The notes: a model not told the origin generated them from the letters alone. Shown: positions 23,865 to 33,934, counted from the stretch's first letter. The stretch is 64,000 nucleotides of DNA from Vreelandella sp031769195 (GCF_031769195.1 NZ_JAVHNP010000001.1:1-64000), one strand, 5' to 3'. Program-made: numbers and translations.

Positions 23865-25047
23865 GACCAAATCCGCTCACCATCATGATTGTCAGGTCAT
23901 CGGGTAAAGCATCGCGGTCTTGGTTCGCCTCATCATCCTCATCGCCCTCTATCAAAAGCGAGTTGGTGTTGGCTAGCCGGTCGCGCAGCTGCTCAAGCGT
24001 GACACTTTCGCTAACGAGTTGCTCAAGTTCCGTGAGCCGCGTGTCGAGCGTTTTACCCGGCAAGCATTCCAATACACCGTCTGAACACAGCCACAATCGA
24101 AAATTGGCCGGTAAAGCACAGCTAAGCGAAGGATACTCCACATCAGGGAAAAGACCTACAGGCATTCCTTCCCCGGTTAATCGCTCTAGTTTCCCATCAG
24201 CCGCTAATAGCGGCATGGGTAACTGTGCGCCGAGCGAATAGTGCAGAGTCTGCTCCTTATGGTCAATAACGCCTACAAATAATGTGGCGTGTTTACCGAT
24301 ATCAGTATCCTGCAGTTCGCGGTTCATCGCCGCCAACCAGTTGGGCGGCAGCTGCTCAGGGGATTCGCCGTCCCATTCGTTCAACCACCGGTTACACAGG
24401 TATTTTAGCAACACCGTTACAAACGCCGACGATGCACCGTGCCCAGAAACATCGGCAAAATAGAACGCACTAAAGCGATCGTTATAACGCTGGTAGTCGA
24501 GGAAATCTCCTGACAAATAGAGCGATGGCGCAAACCAGTAATCGTAATAAACCCCATTGATCACTTTAGGATGTGCGGGCAGCAAACGCCGCTGTATATG
24601 CCCACCGCTTTGCTGATCCATACGCAGCAGTGCTAAGTGGGTCTCAAGACTTTCGTTGAGCTCAGCCAAGCGCTGCCGGTCACGGTCACGCTCTTGAGCC
24701 AACGTATGCAGCTCTATCGCCTTGCGAATCATCCGTCGCAGCAGCTCAGCGTGACGCAACGGGTGCACAATATAATCCACCAAGCCCACGTCAATCGCTT
24801 TTATTAAGTCAGCATCTTGGCGTGAGTCGCTGACCACCAAGGTAGGCAAACGGTGCGTAAGCTGCGACCACTGCTGGCGTGGCACTGCCCGGGCATGTGC
24901 CACAATTAGCGCTGTACCGCCCGGCAAGTGGTCGATGTTATCCGCTGCAAACACCCACATGCCGTCACAGGTAATCGCCTCGGCAAGCGCATCACGCTCT
25001 GGGCCGGGCTCATCGATTACCGCGATCAACTGCTTAGCGTGAACCAT
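23854..25047 (-). CDS. Response-regulator-like SpoIIE/PP2C phosphatase (RssB/HsbR-like)
   Basis: A 397-aa protein: an N-terminal receiver-like domain (about 5-115), a coiled coil (about 115-150) and a C-terminal SpoIIE-type PP2C serine phosphatase with the metal motifs SGDFLDY, ADVSGHGASSA and CSDGVLE. The receiver seems degenerate: the strand that should end in the phospho-Asp reads TALIVAHARAVP and the usual lysine is replaced in IVHPL. It probably dephosphorylates the STAS protein encoded just downstream. The ATG at 25047 has GAGG 8 nt upstream; a TTG at 25059 touching the mlaA stop is the alternative. Confidence 0.84.
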   Translation of the reverse strand: MVHAKQLIAVIDEPGPERDALAEAITCDGMWVFAADNIDHLPGGTALIVAHARAVPRQQWSQLTHRLPTLVVSDSRQDADLIKAIDVGLVDYIVHPLRHAELLRRMIRKAIELHTLAQERDRDRQRLAELNESLETHLALLRMDQQSGGHIQRRLLPAHPKVINGVYYDYWFAPSLYLSGDFLDYQRYNDRFSAFYFADVSGHGASSAFVTVLLKYLCNRWLNEWDGESPEQLPPNWLAAMNRELQDTDIGKHATLFVGVIDHKEQTLHYSLGAQLPMPLLAADGKLERLTGEGMPVGLFPDVEYPSLSCALPANFRLWLCSDGVLECLPGKTLDTRLTELEQLVSESVTLEQLRDRLANTNSLLIEGDEDDEANQDRDALPDDLTIMMVSGFGHAD

Positions 25048-25055
25048 GTTGGGCC

Positions 25056-25874
25056 TCAATCGGCGAAGTCGTCGTCACCGAAGTCGGTATCGTCGAAATC
25101 AAAATCGTCCATTGCAAACGGGTCATCGCCTAGCTCACCATCATTCACTTCAAACTGACGGCGCTGCAAATACGCATCGCGAATAAAGCGGTAGCGATCT
25201 CCCGAAATCAGCGACTCTTGATCCAACAGCCCTGCACGTAGGTGAATAATATCGAGCGCTGTCAGGCCAGCACGCAGCTGGTGATCATCCATATAAGTAA
25301 TGGGGTGCGCTGCGAAATCAACCGGTAAACCAGACGCGTCTCGCAGCGTACGCGGACCTAGCAAGGGCAACACTAAATAGCGCGAATCTTCCCATCCCCA
25401 TACGGCCATGGTTTGGCCAAAGTCTTCTTTATCCGCATTGATTTCCATCAGCGTGGCATAGTCCAGTAAACCACCAATACCCACTGTGGAGTTGATCAAA
25501 AACCGTGAGGTGGCTAACCCGGCGTTGGCAGGCTTACCTTGCAGCAAACTGTTCAGCGCGGTGCGCACCTCGCCTAAGTTAGAGAAAAAATTGCCAATGC
25601 CGGTTTGCACCGGATCAGGAGTGATTGCTTTATATCCTTTGGCCACAGGCTTTAGCGCATAACGATCAAGAACATCGTTAAACGTAAACACACGCCGGTT
25701 GAAACTCTCCCACGGGTCTTGGGGATCAACGGCGGTTTGCTCTCGCGCAGCATCGCCGTTTTGAGATGCCGTACTAGCACACCCCGTCATGCTTAACATG
25801 GCGAGCAACACAACGGGCAGAAGTGTCTGCCAAGTGCTTCGGGCTTCTTTTTGCGTTGCCGACAAGCTCAACAT
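25056..25874 (-). CDS. mlaA: MlaA (VacJ) outer-membrane lipoprotein
   Basis: A 272-aa lipoprotein precursor: signal peptide ending in the lipobox LSMTGC, acylated at Cys32. The MlaA domain begins at DPWESFNRRVFTFND and carries GPRTLRDASGLPVD. In the Mla system MlaA sits in the outer membrane with porins and takes mislocalised phospholipids from the outer leaflet for return by MlaC and MlaFEDB. The C-terminus is very acidic (Asp-rich). The mla transporter genes are not nearby, which is usual for mlaA. Its stop overlaps the region upstream of the phosphatase gene. Confidence 0.92.
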   Translation of the reverse strand: MLSLSATQKEARSTWQTLLPVVLLAMLSMTGCASTASQNGDAAREQTAVDPQDPWESFNRRVFTFNDVLDRYALKPVAKGYKAITPDPVQTGIGNFFSNLGEVRTALNSLLQGKPANAGLATSRFLINSTVGIGGLLDYATLMEINADKEDFGQTMAVWGWEDSRYLVLPLLGPRTLRDASGLPVDFAAHPITYMDDHQLRAGLTALDIIHLRAGLLDQESLISGDRYRFIRDAYLQRRQFEVNDGELGDDPFAMDDFDFDDTDFGDDDFAD

Positions 25875-25939
25875 GAATTTTCCTCTTTCAACATAGTACG
25901 CATTTCCTAACCCAACCGGCGATAGATCAACACTGCCGC

Positions 25940-27061
25940 TTACTGGCGACGCAGCACGACACTACCAGCACTGTACCCAGCACCAAACGAACAAATAACG
26001 CCAACATCCCCTGCGGATAATCCTTCACGATGAAGATGAAAAGCGATAATCGAACCCGCAGAACTAGTGTTCGCATAACGATCTAAAATAATGGGCGCCT
26101 GCGCCTCGCTGGGGTCTTCACCTAGCACTTTACGCGCAATCAGGTCGTTCATGTGGCGGTTGGCTTGGTGCAGCCACATCCGCGTCAAATCCGCACCTGA
26201 TAGCTCTAGTGAGGCGAGATGGTCAGTCATCAGCTTGGCGACCATCGGGCATACTTCTTTAAATACACGACGCCCCTCCTGCACGAACAGCTTATCCAAC
26301 GCCATTGGGTCGCTATCAGTGACGCGGTTCAAAAAACCTGCATTGTTGCGAATCGCGTTGGAAAACTTCGTCACAAGCCGAGTACCTAAAATTTCGTAAC
26401 GCTCGCTGGCAACGGCAACATCGCTATTTTCCAGTACCATAGCCGTACAAGCATCGCCGAAAATAAAGTGGCTGTCACGGTCTCTGAAGTTCAAATGCGC
26501 AGAACAGATCTCTGGATTGACAATCAGCGCACGTTTTACGCTACCTGACACAATGGCATTAGTGGCTGTTTCTAAAGCAAACGTGGCAGAACTGCACGCC
26601 ACGTTCATATCAAAGCCGTAACCTGCAGTGCCCAACGCTTGCTGTACTTCTACAGCTACTGCCGGGTAGGCGCGCTCTAAGTTTGAGCAGGCGACAATAA
26701 CGAGCTCGATATCGGCTGCATCGACCTGTGCCGCAGCTAACGCTTGGCGCGCAGCGTGTGTCGCCATCTCACACTGAATCGATGCCTCATGGTTATCACG
26801 TTGAGGCAGTTTAGGCCGCATACGCTCAGGGTCAAGGATACCGGCTGCATCTAAAACATATCGGCTCTTAATCCCTGAGGCTTTTTCAATGAACTCACTG
26901 CTGGAGTAAGCCAGTGCTTCTTGCTCACCGCGAGCAATGGCATCCGCATGCTGGGCATTGTGACGATCAACCCACGCATTAAAAGCAGCGACCAACGCCG
27001 CGTTATCAATGGCGTTTTCCGGTGTATAGAGTCCTGTACCGGTGATCACTACATTGGTCAT
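25940..27061 (-). CDS. Beta-ketoacyl-ACP synthase III family protein
   Basis: A 373-aa thiolase-fold condensing enzyme with Cys156 (NVACSSATF), a histidine in WLHQANRHM and an asparagine in YANTSSAGS, the Cys-His-Asn triad of FabH-type synthases. It is about 50 residues longer than housekeeping FabH because of an insert near residues 25-60. In size and features it resembles the second pseudomonad FabH-like enzyme (PA3286 type), reported to feed octanoyl-CoA from beta-oxidation into fatty-acid synthesis; equivalence is inference. Confidence 0.85.
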   Translation of the reverse strand: MTNVVITGTGLYTPENAIDNAALVAAFNAWVDRHNAQHADAIARGEQEALAYSSSEFIEKASGIKSRYVLDAAGILDPERMRPKLPQRDNHEASIQCEMATHAARQALAAAQVDAADIELVIVACSNLERAYPAVAVEVQQALGTAGYGFDMNVACSSATFALETATNAIVSGSVKRALIVNPEICSAHLNFRDRDSHFIFGDACTAMVLENSDVAVASERYEILGTRLVTKFSNAIRNNAGFLNRVTDSDPMALDKLFVQEGRRVFKEVCPMVAKLMTDHLASLELSGADLTRMWLHQANRHMNDLIARKVLGEDPSEAQAPIILDRYANTSSAGSIIAFHLHREGLSAGDVGVICSFGAGYSAGSVVLRRQ

Positions 27062-27170
27062 GCCTGTCTCCTTATCGCAGCCTCAAGGACTATCGTCGAA
27101 ACTGCTAGTAAAATGTGCGTATTGCGAGGGTAGTCACTCGCTCTCACGTAATCCATGGCTCGTATGAGCG

Positions 27171-30100
27171 TTAAACGCTGGTAATCTCATTCCAGCGCTT
27201 TTCTAAGCGTTTAACGGATACTGGAATCTGAGTGCCTAACTGCTGGGCAAATAGCGATACACGCAGCTCCTGAATCCACCAGCCAAAGGCCACTAACTCA
27301 GGGTCTTCAGCAGCGCCTCTGCGCTCACTTTTACGCCGTGCGTCAAAACGTGCCTCAAGTGCTTGGACCTCCTGCATCAGCATTTGGTCACGACCGCGCT
27401 CGCGAGCCGCTTTTTCTAAGCGGATCAGCGCCGCTTCTGTATAGCGAGGGTACTCGCTGAGCCACTCCCCGGCGTCGCGAATGAAGCCAGGATAGACCAA
27501 GCGCTGCATTTGTGCGCTAACATCGCTGTAGACGAGCGCTAGAGCAAAATTGAGCTTTCCTTTGAGCACTTTTGTGACCGCCAGGTGCCCTTTCAGCGCT
27601 TCCTCAATACGGGTGAGCAACGATGTCGCATGAGGGATCAGCGCGGCTTCGGTGTCCTTGAGCCGCTCAGCAAGCTCACCGGCAGAGCGCGGTAGCGGGT
27701 GTATGGCCACCACTTGTGTGAAGACTGCCAGCAACAAATCATCCACTAGCGCTTGTTTACTACCCACTTTAGCAAAAAGTAAAGCGCACTTTTCCACGCC
27801 CGGTAAGCGCTTGATCGCCTTGACCTGCTCGGGCTGCTTGGCAATGGCTAAACGAGCAACGCCCTCTTGGTGGGCCGCCGCCGCTTTCGCCGGGTGGTCA
27901 AACAGCGCCACCTTGAATTGGTGGGTGTCGGCCACCAATGCTGGATAAGCCTCTACGCGGATACCGGCCTGAGTCGTCACCCGAGACTCTGGCAGCGGCG
28001 ACTCTGGTAGCTCCTCCAAGGCAGGCGCTTGGCTCGCCTGATCGGCCAGCGCCTGCGCACCCGCACTAGCGGCCTCTTCGAAGCGACGCTCCAGCGCACG
28101 CACGTCACGTCCTTGCCCCAGCGTCTTGCCGGCATGATCGACGACCCGCACGTTCATCATGAGATGCGGCGGCAACAGATCAAGACGCCAATCATCCGGA
28201 TGCACGCGAGTGGCGGTGCGGCGGCGAATAAATTCACCCAGCGCTTCGGTTAGCGGACGCTCGTCGGGCACCAATGTTTCCAACGCGGCATCGACCCAGT
28301 CGGGAATAGGCACCACCTGGCGGCGAATGCTTTTAGGTAGCGATTTCAGCAGTGCAATGCACTTCTCACGCAGTAACCCCGGCACCAGCCACTCCAGCGC
28401 ATGGACGGGCAACTGCGGCAACATGGCCGCGGGCACGGTGAGGGTTACACCATCGTCGTCGGCGTCTGGGTCGAAGTGGTAGCTAACCGGATACGCTACG
28501 CCAGAGAGCGTTAAATGATCCGGATACTGCGCCTGAGTAACGTCATTGGCATCTCTCGCTTTGAGAGCATCGATATCGAATTTGAGCAGCTTAGGGTCTT
28601 GGCGCTCGGCCTGTTTACGCCAGTGCTCAAAGCCTTTGCCATTGACGACATCGGCAGGAATTCGCTCGTCGTAAAAGGCAAACAGCGTCTCCTCGTCGAC
28701 CAGTATGTCCCGCCGACGGGCGCGATCTTCTAGCGCCTCAACCTCTTCAATGAGCGAGCGGTTATAGGCGAAGAACTCACCTTTGGTCTGAAATTCGCCT
28801 TCCACCAATGCTCGACGAATAAACAGGTCTCGCGATTCCTGTGGCGCAATCGGCCCATAGTGAACTCGGCGGCGCGCCACAATAGGCAGGCCAAACAGGG
28901 TGACCTGTTCAAACGCCACTACCTGGGCGCGTTTCATTTCCCAATGGGGTTCGCTATAGCTACTTTTCACCAGATGCTGCGCTTGGGGTTCAATCCACTG
29001 CGGGTCAATCTTGGCCACGGTGCGGGCGAATAGCTTTGTGGTTTCAATGAGCTCAAATGCCATGAGCCATTTAGGCGTCTTTTTGGCCAACCCAGAGCCT
29101 GGGTGAATCATAAATTTGCGATTACGCGCTCCCAGGTATTCCCGGTTTTCAAGCAGCGTACCCAGATTGGATAACAGGCCGGATAACAGCGCTTGATGCA
29201 GTTTGCCGGAGGTTTTCCGCCTCACCTGTTTGGCCTGCTCTTCACTCTCGTTTTCATCACGAGGTAGCGGCACGGGTACATCAATGTCCATATCTCGCAG
29301 TAGTTGGCGCAACTGGCGGAAGGTATCGTGCCACTCGCGCATGCGCAGGTAGTTAATATAGTGCTCACGGCACCAGCGGCGCAGCTGATTACCTGACAGC
29401 GATTCGCGGGCGTTTTCGATGCCGTGCCATAAATTTAGCAGCGCTACGAAGTCTGAATCCGGATCGTGCCAGCGCTGGTGCGCCTGATCAGCGGCTTGGC
29501 GCTTGTCGGCGGGCCGGTCACGGGGGTCTTGAATGGCCAGCGCGGATACCACAATCAACACATCACGCAGGCTGCCCCGCTCGGCTCCCGCCAGCACCAT
29601 GCGCGCTAAGCGCGGGTCGATAGGCAGCTTCGCCAGCTTGCGTCCCAGTGCGCTCAGCTGATGCTTATCATCCACCGCGCCCAATTCAAATAGCAGCCGA
29701 AAACCGTCTTTAACAAAGCGGCCATCGGGCGGATCGACAAACGGGAAGTCTTCAATATGGCCGAGCTTGAGCGCTAGCATCGATAAAATCACCGACGCTA
29801 AATTGGTGCGCTGAATCTCTGGGTCGGTGAATGCGGGACGGGACAGAAAATCCTCTTCGTCGTAAAGGCGAATACACACGCCTTCCGCAATACGCCCGCA
29901 GCGCCCCTTACGTTGGTTGGCACTTGCTTGGCTGACCGGCTCAATGGGTAGCCGCTGAATTTTCGCCCGGTAGCTATAGCGGCTAATGCGCACAAGACCC
30001 GGGTCAATGACATAGCGGATACCCGGCACCGTGAGCGACGTTTCGGCGACGTTGGTGGCCAGCACGATGCGACGCCCCCGATGGGGAGCAAACACCCGGT

Positions 30101-31190
30101 TCTGTTCTTCATTAGAGAGCCGCGCATACAGCGGCAGAATCTCGGTGCCTTTTAAATCAGCGCGGCGCAAAGTATCGGCGGTTTCACGAATTTCTCGCTC
30201 ACCGGGTAAAAACACCAGCACGTCACGGGGGCCATGCAACCAGCCTTTTTCCCGCTCGATGGTCTCGATTTCACGCACGGCATGCACAATACCCTCTTGC
30301 AGGGTGCGGTCCTCTTCGTCCTCTTCACTGCGCACTAACGGCCGGTAGTGAACGTCCACCGGAAACGTACGGCCAGAGACCTCGACCACAGGTGCAGGCG
30401 TATGAGTCGTGCCAAAGTGGGCGGCAAAGCGCTCAACATCGATGGTCGCGGAGGTAATGATGACTTTTAAATCAGGCCGCTTGGGCAACAAACGCTTCAG
30501 GTAGCCCAACAAGAAATCAATATTGAGGCTGCGCTCATGGGCTTCATCGATAATCAGCGTGTCGTAACGCATGAGTAGAGGGTCGTGCTGCGTCTCGGCC
30601 AGCAAAATGCCGTCTGTCATCAGCTTGACTAAAGTGCTGGATGAGCTTTGATCATTAAAACGCACCTGATAGCCCACTTGCTCGCCCAGCGGCACACTTA
30701 ACTCTTCCGCCAGCCGCCCGGCAACACTGCGTGCCGCCAAGCGCCGTGGCTGAGTGTGCCCAATCAGTCCTTTACGGCCACGGCCAAGCTCCAGACACAT
30801 TTTGGGCAACTGCGTGGTTTTACCCGAGCCGGTTTCCCCCGCCACGACCACCACCTGATGGTCACGAATCGCGGTAAGAATATCCTCGCGGCGCTCCACT
30901 ACCGGCAGCTCTGCCGGATAATCTAGCGTCACGCGAAGGGCTTCCCTTTGAGCCAGCAGCTGCTTGGCTTTCTCCACCTCCCGCTGCACGTCGCTCAAAC
31001 TACGGTCAATCGGCTTTCGTTCACGCTGCCGACGCCGCAGGCCCGCCACACGACGCGCCAACCGCTCTTTATCACGCAGCATCACGTGTTGCAGCGCCTC
31101 GTTAAGGGCTGTCAATGGGAGGGCGGTGTCTGGTGAGGAATCTATGCGGGAAGAGTGCGTGTCGGTGGTCACGTTAGGCTCGGTTTCCAT
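27171..31190 (-). CDS. hrpA: ATP-dependent RNA helicase HrpA
   Basis: A 1339-aa DEAH-box helicase. Walker A GETGSGKTT is at 118-126, followed by the DEAH box (IIDEAHERS), SAT (ITSATID), the helicase C-terminal motifs (TNVAETSLTVPGI and QRKGRCGR), the HA2/OB domains and the long C-terminal domain found in bacterial HrpA. Length matches E. coli HrpA (1300 aa). HrpA acts on mRNA and on stalled ribosomes. It is monocistronic as far as can be seen. Confidence 0.96.
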   Translation of the reverse strand: METEPNVTTDTHSSRIDSSPDTALPLTALNEALQHVMLRDKERLARRVAGLRRRQRERKPIDRSLSDVQREVEKAKQLLAQREALRVTLDYPAELPVVERREDILTAIRDHQVVVVAGETGSGKTTQLPKMCLELGRGRKGLIGHTQPRRLAARSVAGRLAEELSVPLGEQVGYQVRFNDQSSSSTLVKLMTDGILLAETQHDPLLMRYDTLIIDEAHERSLNIDFLLGYLKRLLPKRPDLKVIITSATIDVERFAAHFGTTHTPAPVVEVSGRTFPVDVHYRPLVRSEEDEEDRTLQEGIVHAVREIETIEREKGWLHGPRDVLVFLPGEREIRETADTLRRADLKGTEILPLYARLSNEEQNRVFAPHRGRRIVLATNVAETSLTVPGIRYVIDPGLVRISRYSYRAKIQRLPIEPVSQASANQRKGRCGRIAEGVCIRLYDEEDFLSRPAFTDPEIQRTNLASVILSMLALKLGHIEDFPFVDPPDGRFVKDGFRLLFELGAVDDKHQLSALGRKLAKLPIDPRLARMVLAGAERGSLRDVLIVVSALAIQDPRDRPADKRQAADQAHQRWHDPDSDFVALLNLWHGIENARESLSGNQLRRWCREHYINYLRMREWHDTFRQLRQLLRDMDIDVPVPLPRDENESEEQAKQVRRKTSGKLHQALLSGLLSNLGTLLENREYLGARNRKFMIHPGSGLAKKTPKWLMAFELIETTKLFARTVAKIDPQWIEPQAQHLVKSSYSEPHWEMKRAQVVAFEQVTLFGLPIVARRRVHYGPIAPQESRDLFIRRALVEGEFQTKGEFFAYNRSLIEEVEALEDRARRRDILVDEETLFAFYDERIPADVVNGKGFEHWRKQAERQDPKLLKFDIDALKARDANDVTQAQYPDHLTLSGVAYPVSYHFDPDADDDGVTLTVPAAMLPQLPVHALEWLVPGLLREKCIALLKSLPKSIRRQVVPIPDWVDAALETLVPDERPLTEALGEFIRRRTATRVHPDDWRLDLLPPHLMMNVRVVDHAGKTLGQGRDVRALERRFEEAASAGAQALADQASQAPALEELPESPLPESRVTTQAGIRVEAYPALVADTHQFKVALFDHPAKAAAAHQEGVARLAIAKQPEQVKAIKRLPGVEKCALLFAKVGSKQALVDDLLLAVFTQVVAIHPLPRSAGELAERLKDTEAALIPHATSLLTRIEEALKGHLAVTKVLKGKLNFALALVYSDVSAQMQRLVYPGFIRDAGEWLSEYPRYTEAALIRLEKAARERGRDQMLMQEVQALEARFDARRKSERRGAAEDPELVAFGWWIQELRVSLFAQQLGTQIPVSVKRLEKRWNEITSV

Positions 31191-31192
31191 CT

Positions 31193-31230
31193 TAAAAATA
31201 AACGTCGGCCCACTCTGGGAGTGGGCCGAC
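31193..31230 (-). terminator. Rho-independent terminator of fadD
   Basis: A perfect 12-bp stem GTCGGCCCACTC/GAGTGGGCCGAC with a 3-nt loop. On the minus strand it is followed by GTTTATTTTTAAG. It lies between the fadD stop and the hrpA start, so hrpA needs its own promoter. Confidence 0.88.
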
Positions 31231-31288
31231 CATTGTACCGCTTTCGAGAACGAGACGCCTAACGCCAGCTTGACCGAGTGTTCAACCC

Positions 31289-32962
31289 TTATTGGGCGTT
31301 ACTCGCTTCCTGGTCGCGCAATTGGCGGCGTAGCACCTTACCAACGTTGGTTTTCGGCAGCTCGTCGCGAAACTCGATGTATTTAGGCACTTTGTACGCA
31401 GTGAGCTCTTTTTTACACCACGCTCGCAGCGTTTCCGCATCTAACTGGCTGTTTTTCGAAACCACAAACAGCTTGATGGCTTCTCCTGCATTGTCATCAA
31501 CAACGCCGACTGCAGCGGCTTCCAACACATCGGGGTGAGCGGCTACTACGTCCTCTACTTCGTTAGGATAAACGTTAAAGCCAGAGACCAGGATCATGTC
31601 CTTTTTGCGATCGACGATTTTGATATAGCCATCGTCCTGCAGCACGGCGATATCACCGGTATGGAACCAGCCATTTTCATCAATCGCGTTGCGGGTCTCC
31701 TCTTCACGCTGCCAGTAGCCCTTCATCACCTGAGGGCCCTGCACACACAGCTCGCCTGGTTCGCCAAGAGGCACATCGTTTCCATCTGAATCGACGACCT
31801 TCACCGAGGTGCCCGCCACCGGTTTACCAATCGTACCCAGCTGGATGGCATCGTTGGGGTTGAAGCTGACAATCGGCGAGGTTTCCGTCAGGCCATAACC
31901 TTCAGCAATCGGGCAGCCGGTGGTCTCTTCCCACCGCTGTGCCGCCGCTTTAGTCAACGCCATACCGCCCGAAATGGTCAATTTCAGTTTAGAGAAATCA
32001 AGCTGTTTGAAGTCGTCTCGATTACATAACGCATTAAACAGCGTATTGAGGCCGATAAAGCCAGTGAACGGCAGCCCCTTCAACTCTTTAACGAAATTTG
32101 GCAGATCACGCGGATTAGTGATCAACAGTGAGTGATTACCGGTTTCCATGAGAAACAGGCAGTTAACGGTAAAGGTATAGATGTGGTACACGGGAAGCGG
32201 TGCGATCACCAACTCTTGGCCATCGGTTAAATGCTCGCCGATGGCCGAGCGCGCCTGCAGCATATTAGCGACGAGGTTACGATGGGTCAGCATGGCACCT
32301 TTGGGCATCCCCGTCGTGCCGCCGGTGTACTGCAGTGCCGCTAGGTCGTCCATCTGGCGCTCAACCGGAGTGTGTTTCAGTGACGCGCCCTTTTTCAGGG
32401 CATCACGGAAGCCGACCGCGCTTGGCAGTGAATACGCTGGCACCATTTTTTTGACATGTTTGACCACCGCATTAATCAACCACCGTTTGGGCACATCATG
32501 CAGGTCGCCCAACTGCGTAACTAACACGTGCTTGATTTCCGTTTTATCAAGCACTTTCTCAAGCTTGTCAGCCATATTAGCCAGGATCACAATCGCTTTA
32601 GCGTTGGAATCTTTAAACTGGTGAGACATCTCCCGCTCGGTGTAAAGCGGGTTGGTATTGACCACCACTAGCCCCGCTCTCAGCGCACCAAATACCGCTA
32701 CTGGAAACTGAAGTACGTTTGGCAATTGAATGGCGATTCGATCACCCGGCACCAAGTCCGTTTCATGCTGAAGCCAAGCAGCAAAATGTGCCGAGAGACG
32801 GTCAAGGTCGGAAAACGTAAGCGTTTTGCCCATGCAGGTAAAGGCAGGCTTATGGGTAAAGCGAGAGACCGCCGAGTGAAAAACATCCGTAACAGAGTGA
32901 TATTGATCCAACCCTTCAAGCGTTGGGCCGCTTAAAATGTGGGTATTGGCGTGTTCGCTCAT
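31289..32962 (-). CDS. fadD: Long-chain fatty-acid CoA ligase FadD
   Basis: A 557-aa AMP-forming ligase that activates long-chain fatty acids at the inner face of the membrane for beta-oxidation. Motifs are LQYTGGTTGMPKGAMLTHRN, YGLTETSP, TGD and VDRKKDMILVSGFNVYP, with the FadD fatty-acid signature region. The lid lysine is in KTNVGKVLRR. Length is close to E. coli FadD (561 aa). A PsrA-type box lies upstream and a strong terminator downstream, so it is a single-gene unit, matching the operator found at the acyl-CoA dehydrogenase gene. Confidence 0.95.
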   Translation of the reverse strand: MSEHANTHILSGPTLEGLDQYHSVTDVFHSAVSRFTHKPAFTCMGKTLTFSDLDRLSAHFAAWLQHETDLVPGDRIAIQLPNVLQFPVAVFGALRAGLVVVNTNPLYTEREMSHQFKDSNAKAIVILANMADKLEKVLDKTEIKHVLVTQLGDLHDVPKRWLINAVVKHVKKMVPAYSLPSAVGFRDALKKGASLKHTPVERQMDDLAALQYTGGTTGMPKGAMLTHRNLVANMLQARSAIGEHLTDGQELVIAPLPVYHIYTFTVNCLFLMETGNHSLLITNPRDLPNFVKELKGLPFTGFIGLNTLFNALCNRDDFKQLDFSKLKLTISGGMALTKAAAQRWEETTGCPIAEGYGLTETSPIVSFNPNDAIQLGTIGKPVAGTSVKVVDSDGNDVPLGEPGELCVQGPQVMKGYWQREEETRNAIDENGWFHTGDIAVLQDDGYIKIVDRKKDMILVSGFNVYPNEVEDVVAAHPDVLEAAAVGVVDDNAGEAIKLFVVSKNSQLDAETLRAWCKKELTAYKVPKYIEFRDELPKTNVGKVLRRQLRDQEASNAQ

Positions 32963-33077
32963 GGGCTATCTCCGCTATCCGTGTCGATGTGAGACCGACC
33001 TTGTTATTGTGATGACGTTATTTAAAGAGACTCGACGCCAACGATATACGACGTTCAAGTGACTGTAAAACGATCGA

Positions 33078-33095
33078 TTGAAACTTGCGTTTCAA
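33078..33095. promoter_or_regulatory. PsrA-type operator upstream of fadD
   Basis: TTGAAAC-TTGC-GTTTCAA has 7-bp arms and contains GAAAC-N4-GTTTC, fitting the PsrA consensus. It lies about 115 bp upstream of the fadD start, so it acts at a promoter with a long leader, or possibly also on the convergently placed end of the neighbouring unit. I could not fix the -10/-35 boxes with confidence. Confidence 0.65.
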
Positions 33096-33127
33096 CTTTA
33101 GCTTATAGCCCATCACCGGGACTTATC

Positions 33128-33907
33128 TTATGGACAGTATCGAGCGTTAATTTCTCCCTCTCTCCACACCAATAACTCCCCAGGCACCATGCGCTGCCAT
33201 GCTTCATTTTGAGTCAGTGGCTCGGTGGCAATCACCGAGACAATGTCGTTAGGCGTGGTGTGCTCGATAAAATTGACCGTCATCTCTGCATCTGACAGCT
33301 CCGCTTCACCAAAAGGCGCACGGCGAGTGATGTGCGCCAGCTTGGTAGAGCAGTAGCTATAAAGATAGACGCCGTCAGAGAGGAGTAAATTAAAAACGCC
33401 AAGTCCTCTTAACTGCTCACACAGTGTATGCAGCGTTTCCCATAGCGCATGCGGCTCAGCGGGTGGCGTAGGAAACACGCGGCGCAGCTCGCCCATTATC
33501 CAGCAGAACGCATGTTCGCTATCCGTGCTTCCTACCGGGGTATACAACCCTAAGGGCAGCGCCTGCCAGTCACTTAGCTGACCATTATGGGCATAGCACC
33601 AGGGGCGTCCCCACATTTCACGGGTAAACGGGTGGGTGTTCGCCAACCGCACGCCGCCTACGTTCGCTTGACGAATATGGCTGATGACCACATTGGATTT
33701 AATCGGGTAATCGCAAATTAACCGCGCAATCGGCGAATCTACAGAAGGATGGGGGTCTCTAAATTCGCGGTATCCACCCTCTTCATAAAAGGCGATGCCC
33801 CAACCATCGCGGTGAGGGCCTGTGCCTCCACCACGATGTAAAAAGCCGGAAAAGCTAAAGCAGATATCGGTGGGTACATTGGCGCTCATACCCAGTAACT
33901 CACACAT
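33128..33907 (-). CDS. Class II glutamine amidotransferase (YafJ-like)
   Basis: A 259-aa Ntn-hydrolase-fold protein. With the start at 33907 the second residue is Cys (MCELLGMSANVP), which after Met removal would be the catalytic N-terminal nucleophile. This fixes the start, together with AGGGAG 7 nt upstream. Other family motifs are HRGGGTGPHRDGWGIAFY, SHIRQANVGGV and the oxyanion region WCYAHNGQLSDW. Related proteins (YafJ/EgtC-like) hydrolyse glutamine or a gamma-glutamyl bond; the in vivo substrate is unknown. Confidence 0.88.
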   Translation of the reverse strand: MCELLGMSANVPTDICFSFSGFLHRGGGTGPHRDGWGIAFYEEGGYREFRDPHPSVDSPIARLICDYPIKSNVVISHIRQANVGGVRLANTHPFTREMWGRPWCYAHNGQLSDWQALPLGLYTPVGSTDSEHAFCWIMGELRRVFPTPPAEPHALWETLHTLCEQLRGLGVFNLLLSDGVYLYSYCSTKLAHITRRAPFGEAELSDAEMTVNFIEHTTPNDIVSVIATEPLTQNEAWQRMVPGELLVWREGEINARYCP

Positions 33908-33934
33908 TGGCACACTCCCTTGATGCCTGCCGCA

